In this document: in pieces, positions 62,901-64,000 of the stretch | Layout of the letters: each line of letters begins with the position of its first letter | Numbering within the stretch: position 1 is the first letter of the stretch | Assembly (NCBI GenBank): GCA_035582835.1 | Contig: JAYKAV010001809.1 | Span: forward strand, 494,832-558,831 | DNA: 64,000 nucleotides | Direction: 5' to 3' | DNA from: Phoebastria nigripes | Lineage: Eukaryota; Chordata; Aves; Procellariiformes; Diomedeidae | Notes under the pieces: generated by a model | What the model was told of the DNA's origin: nothing | Database searches by the model: none | The model's input: only the letters and a program-made list of their open reading frames with translations | Position numbers and translations under genes: made by a program

Positions 62901-64000
62901 TTGGGCAAATGACCACCTGTGCTAAAAGCGGTGAAACACTGAGGACTCATAAATATTCACACAAACATTTGACAGTTCTCCAAATGTTTGCAAATTAGTA
63001 ACATGACTCTACAAATAATGATGACACCATACACTTACTGGAAAAAAAATTAGAATATATAGACAGAGTGTTCAACTGAGCATGCTTCCAGGTGCTTTCT
63101 GTTTACAAGATCTCCTCCTTTTCAAATGATTTTTTCATATCCCTTCTTAAAATAAAGAAATATTGTCACATACGCCACTGTCAAATGCTTTTCTGAAACC
63201 AGCGGCAGCACACTTGGCTCAAGATAGAGTTTTCCAGTGACACCACACATTTCAAACAGAGTACCAAGCAGGAGAGATATGGCAGGGCAGTATCTTTATA
63301 GAGATCTCCCACAGAGATGGTCTGGAATGGAAATTCTTCTCAGGAGGGCAATAATTCCAGGAATGTTATCGTAAACCTGCTGACATCCATTGCTATTAAG
63401 GAGAAACGTGCAGTAAAATTCCTGCCCCTTCTAGAGACATCTGTACACAGATACCCATTTTTTCTGAACATGTCCAGAAAACAACAGTAGCCAACACAGA
63501 CCCTGGTGTATCCAAGCAATTAAACCCACTGCAATTAGAAATAGGCCATTTAAGATAATAGCATTTTTCAGAGATGAAGAAAAGCCACAGGTGGTAAATT
63601 GTACACTGAAAAGATTTGCTAAACACGCCAGAAGACCGAAGATTTGTAATTGCATACTTCGTTGATTGAACAATGGGGATATAAACACATCTTCTTCAAA
63701 AGAACTCAACAACAAAAAAGGCAAAGAATAATCTGAGATGTCAGTGTAACACAAACTCATCTCTGAATAGAGTGATTTAACTGAAATTATAAACAGTACA
63801 AGTAAAAGAAGAAATATCTTGTGAGTCTACAACAACACATTACTAATGAGAACAAAACAGAATTAGTTCCGTGAAAAAGAAACTTCTAAAATGTTTCTAA
63901 AAAGAGAGGAAAAAATTGAAAAGCAAAATGTTAGCCCTCCCTAATTTTACTTCTAGCTCAGAAGCAGAATGACTGCTTACTATTTATATGGCACCACAAA
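59931..64000. other. Unassigned noncoding sequence
   Basis: No gene or transposon recognised up to the window's end. The part 60840-61250 is relatively GC-rich with overlapping minus-strand open frames of 67-82 codons of no recognisable kind. 62700-62830 has a motif-rich, repeat-free texture ('tttctgcatgcggcttcttt') that could be conserved noncoding DNA. Single N bases near 61340, 61717, 62677 and 62892. The longest open frame is 109 codons (63431-63760, minus), without a recognisable domain. Confidence 0.45.

Noticed and set aside
1..64000. A new defence, CRISPR, toxin or biosynthetic system
   Set aside because: No regularly spaced repeats, gene cluster or intact coding genes exist in the window; the recognisable coding matches are decayed retroelement proteins.

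Overview
The window looks like gene-poor vertebrate nuclear DNA, most likely from a bird. The main evidence is a recognisable CR1 retrotransposon on the minus strand (about 43885-45260). Its 3' end carries the short 'acagaatcaca...' tail typical of avian and archosaur CR1, and it retains reverse-transcriptase motifs. Older CR1/L3-like relics, several short inverted-repeat elements of a kind I associate with reptile and bird genomes, and a probable solo retroviral LTR fit the same picture. Single N bases are scattered throughout and one 5-N gap interrupts a microsatellite. I see no intact protein-coding gene, no convincing spliced exon, no tRNA or rRNA gene and no CRISPR array. Open frames reach about 220 codons, but the longest are CR1 relic or chance; the recognisable coding matches are decayed transposon proteins. 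The window is probably intergenic or deep intronic.

Layout. 1-8050: unassigned sequence with a CR1/L2-like 3' tail (4019-4075) and a short element with 11-bp perfect inverted ends (4186-4320). 8052-12260: two old CR1/L3-like pieces on the minus strand. 12484-12680: a GC-rich patch with a hairpin. 16968-17115: two long T-tracts in an imperfect 108-bp duplication. 17750-20540: a decayed minus-strand LINE that looks like L1/Tx1 rather than CR1, with an ORF1 coiled coil and an ORF2 reverse transcriptase in the right order. 24015-24140: a MIR-like SINE. 28694-28721: a perfect 12-bp hairpin. 35780-36530: a plus-strand CR1 relic. 37881-39142: a probable solo LTR, minus orientation, with CCAAT and TATA boxes. 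42569-42681, 45489-45547, 56099-56240, 58897-58952 and 59881-59930: further short inverted-repeat-type elements. 43885-45260: the best preserved CR1. 49115-49283: a (TTCCC)n tract. 53261-53425: a graded hexanucleotide array. 56715-56960: another CR1 3' region. The rest is unique sequence in which I recognise nothing.

The most interesting item is the L1/Tx1-type relic, because bird genomes are dominated by CR1 and are generally described as nearly lacking L1. No operon-like or defence-like system is present. All repeat-family assignments rest on recognition from reading, not on a database search.
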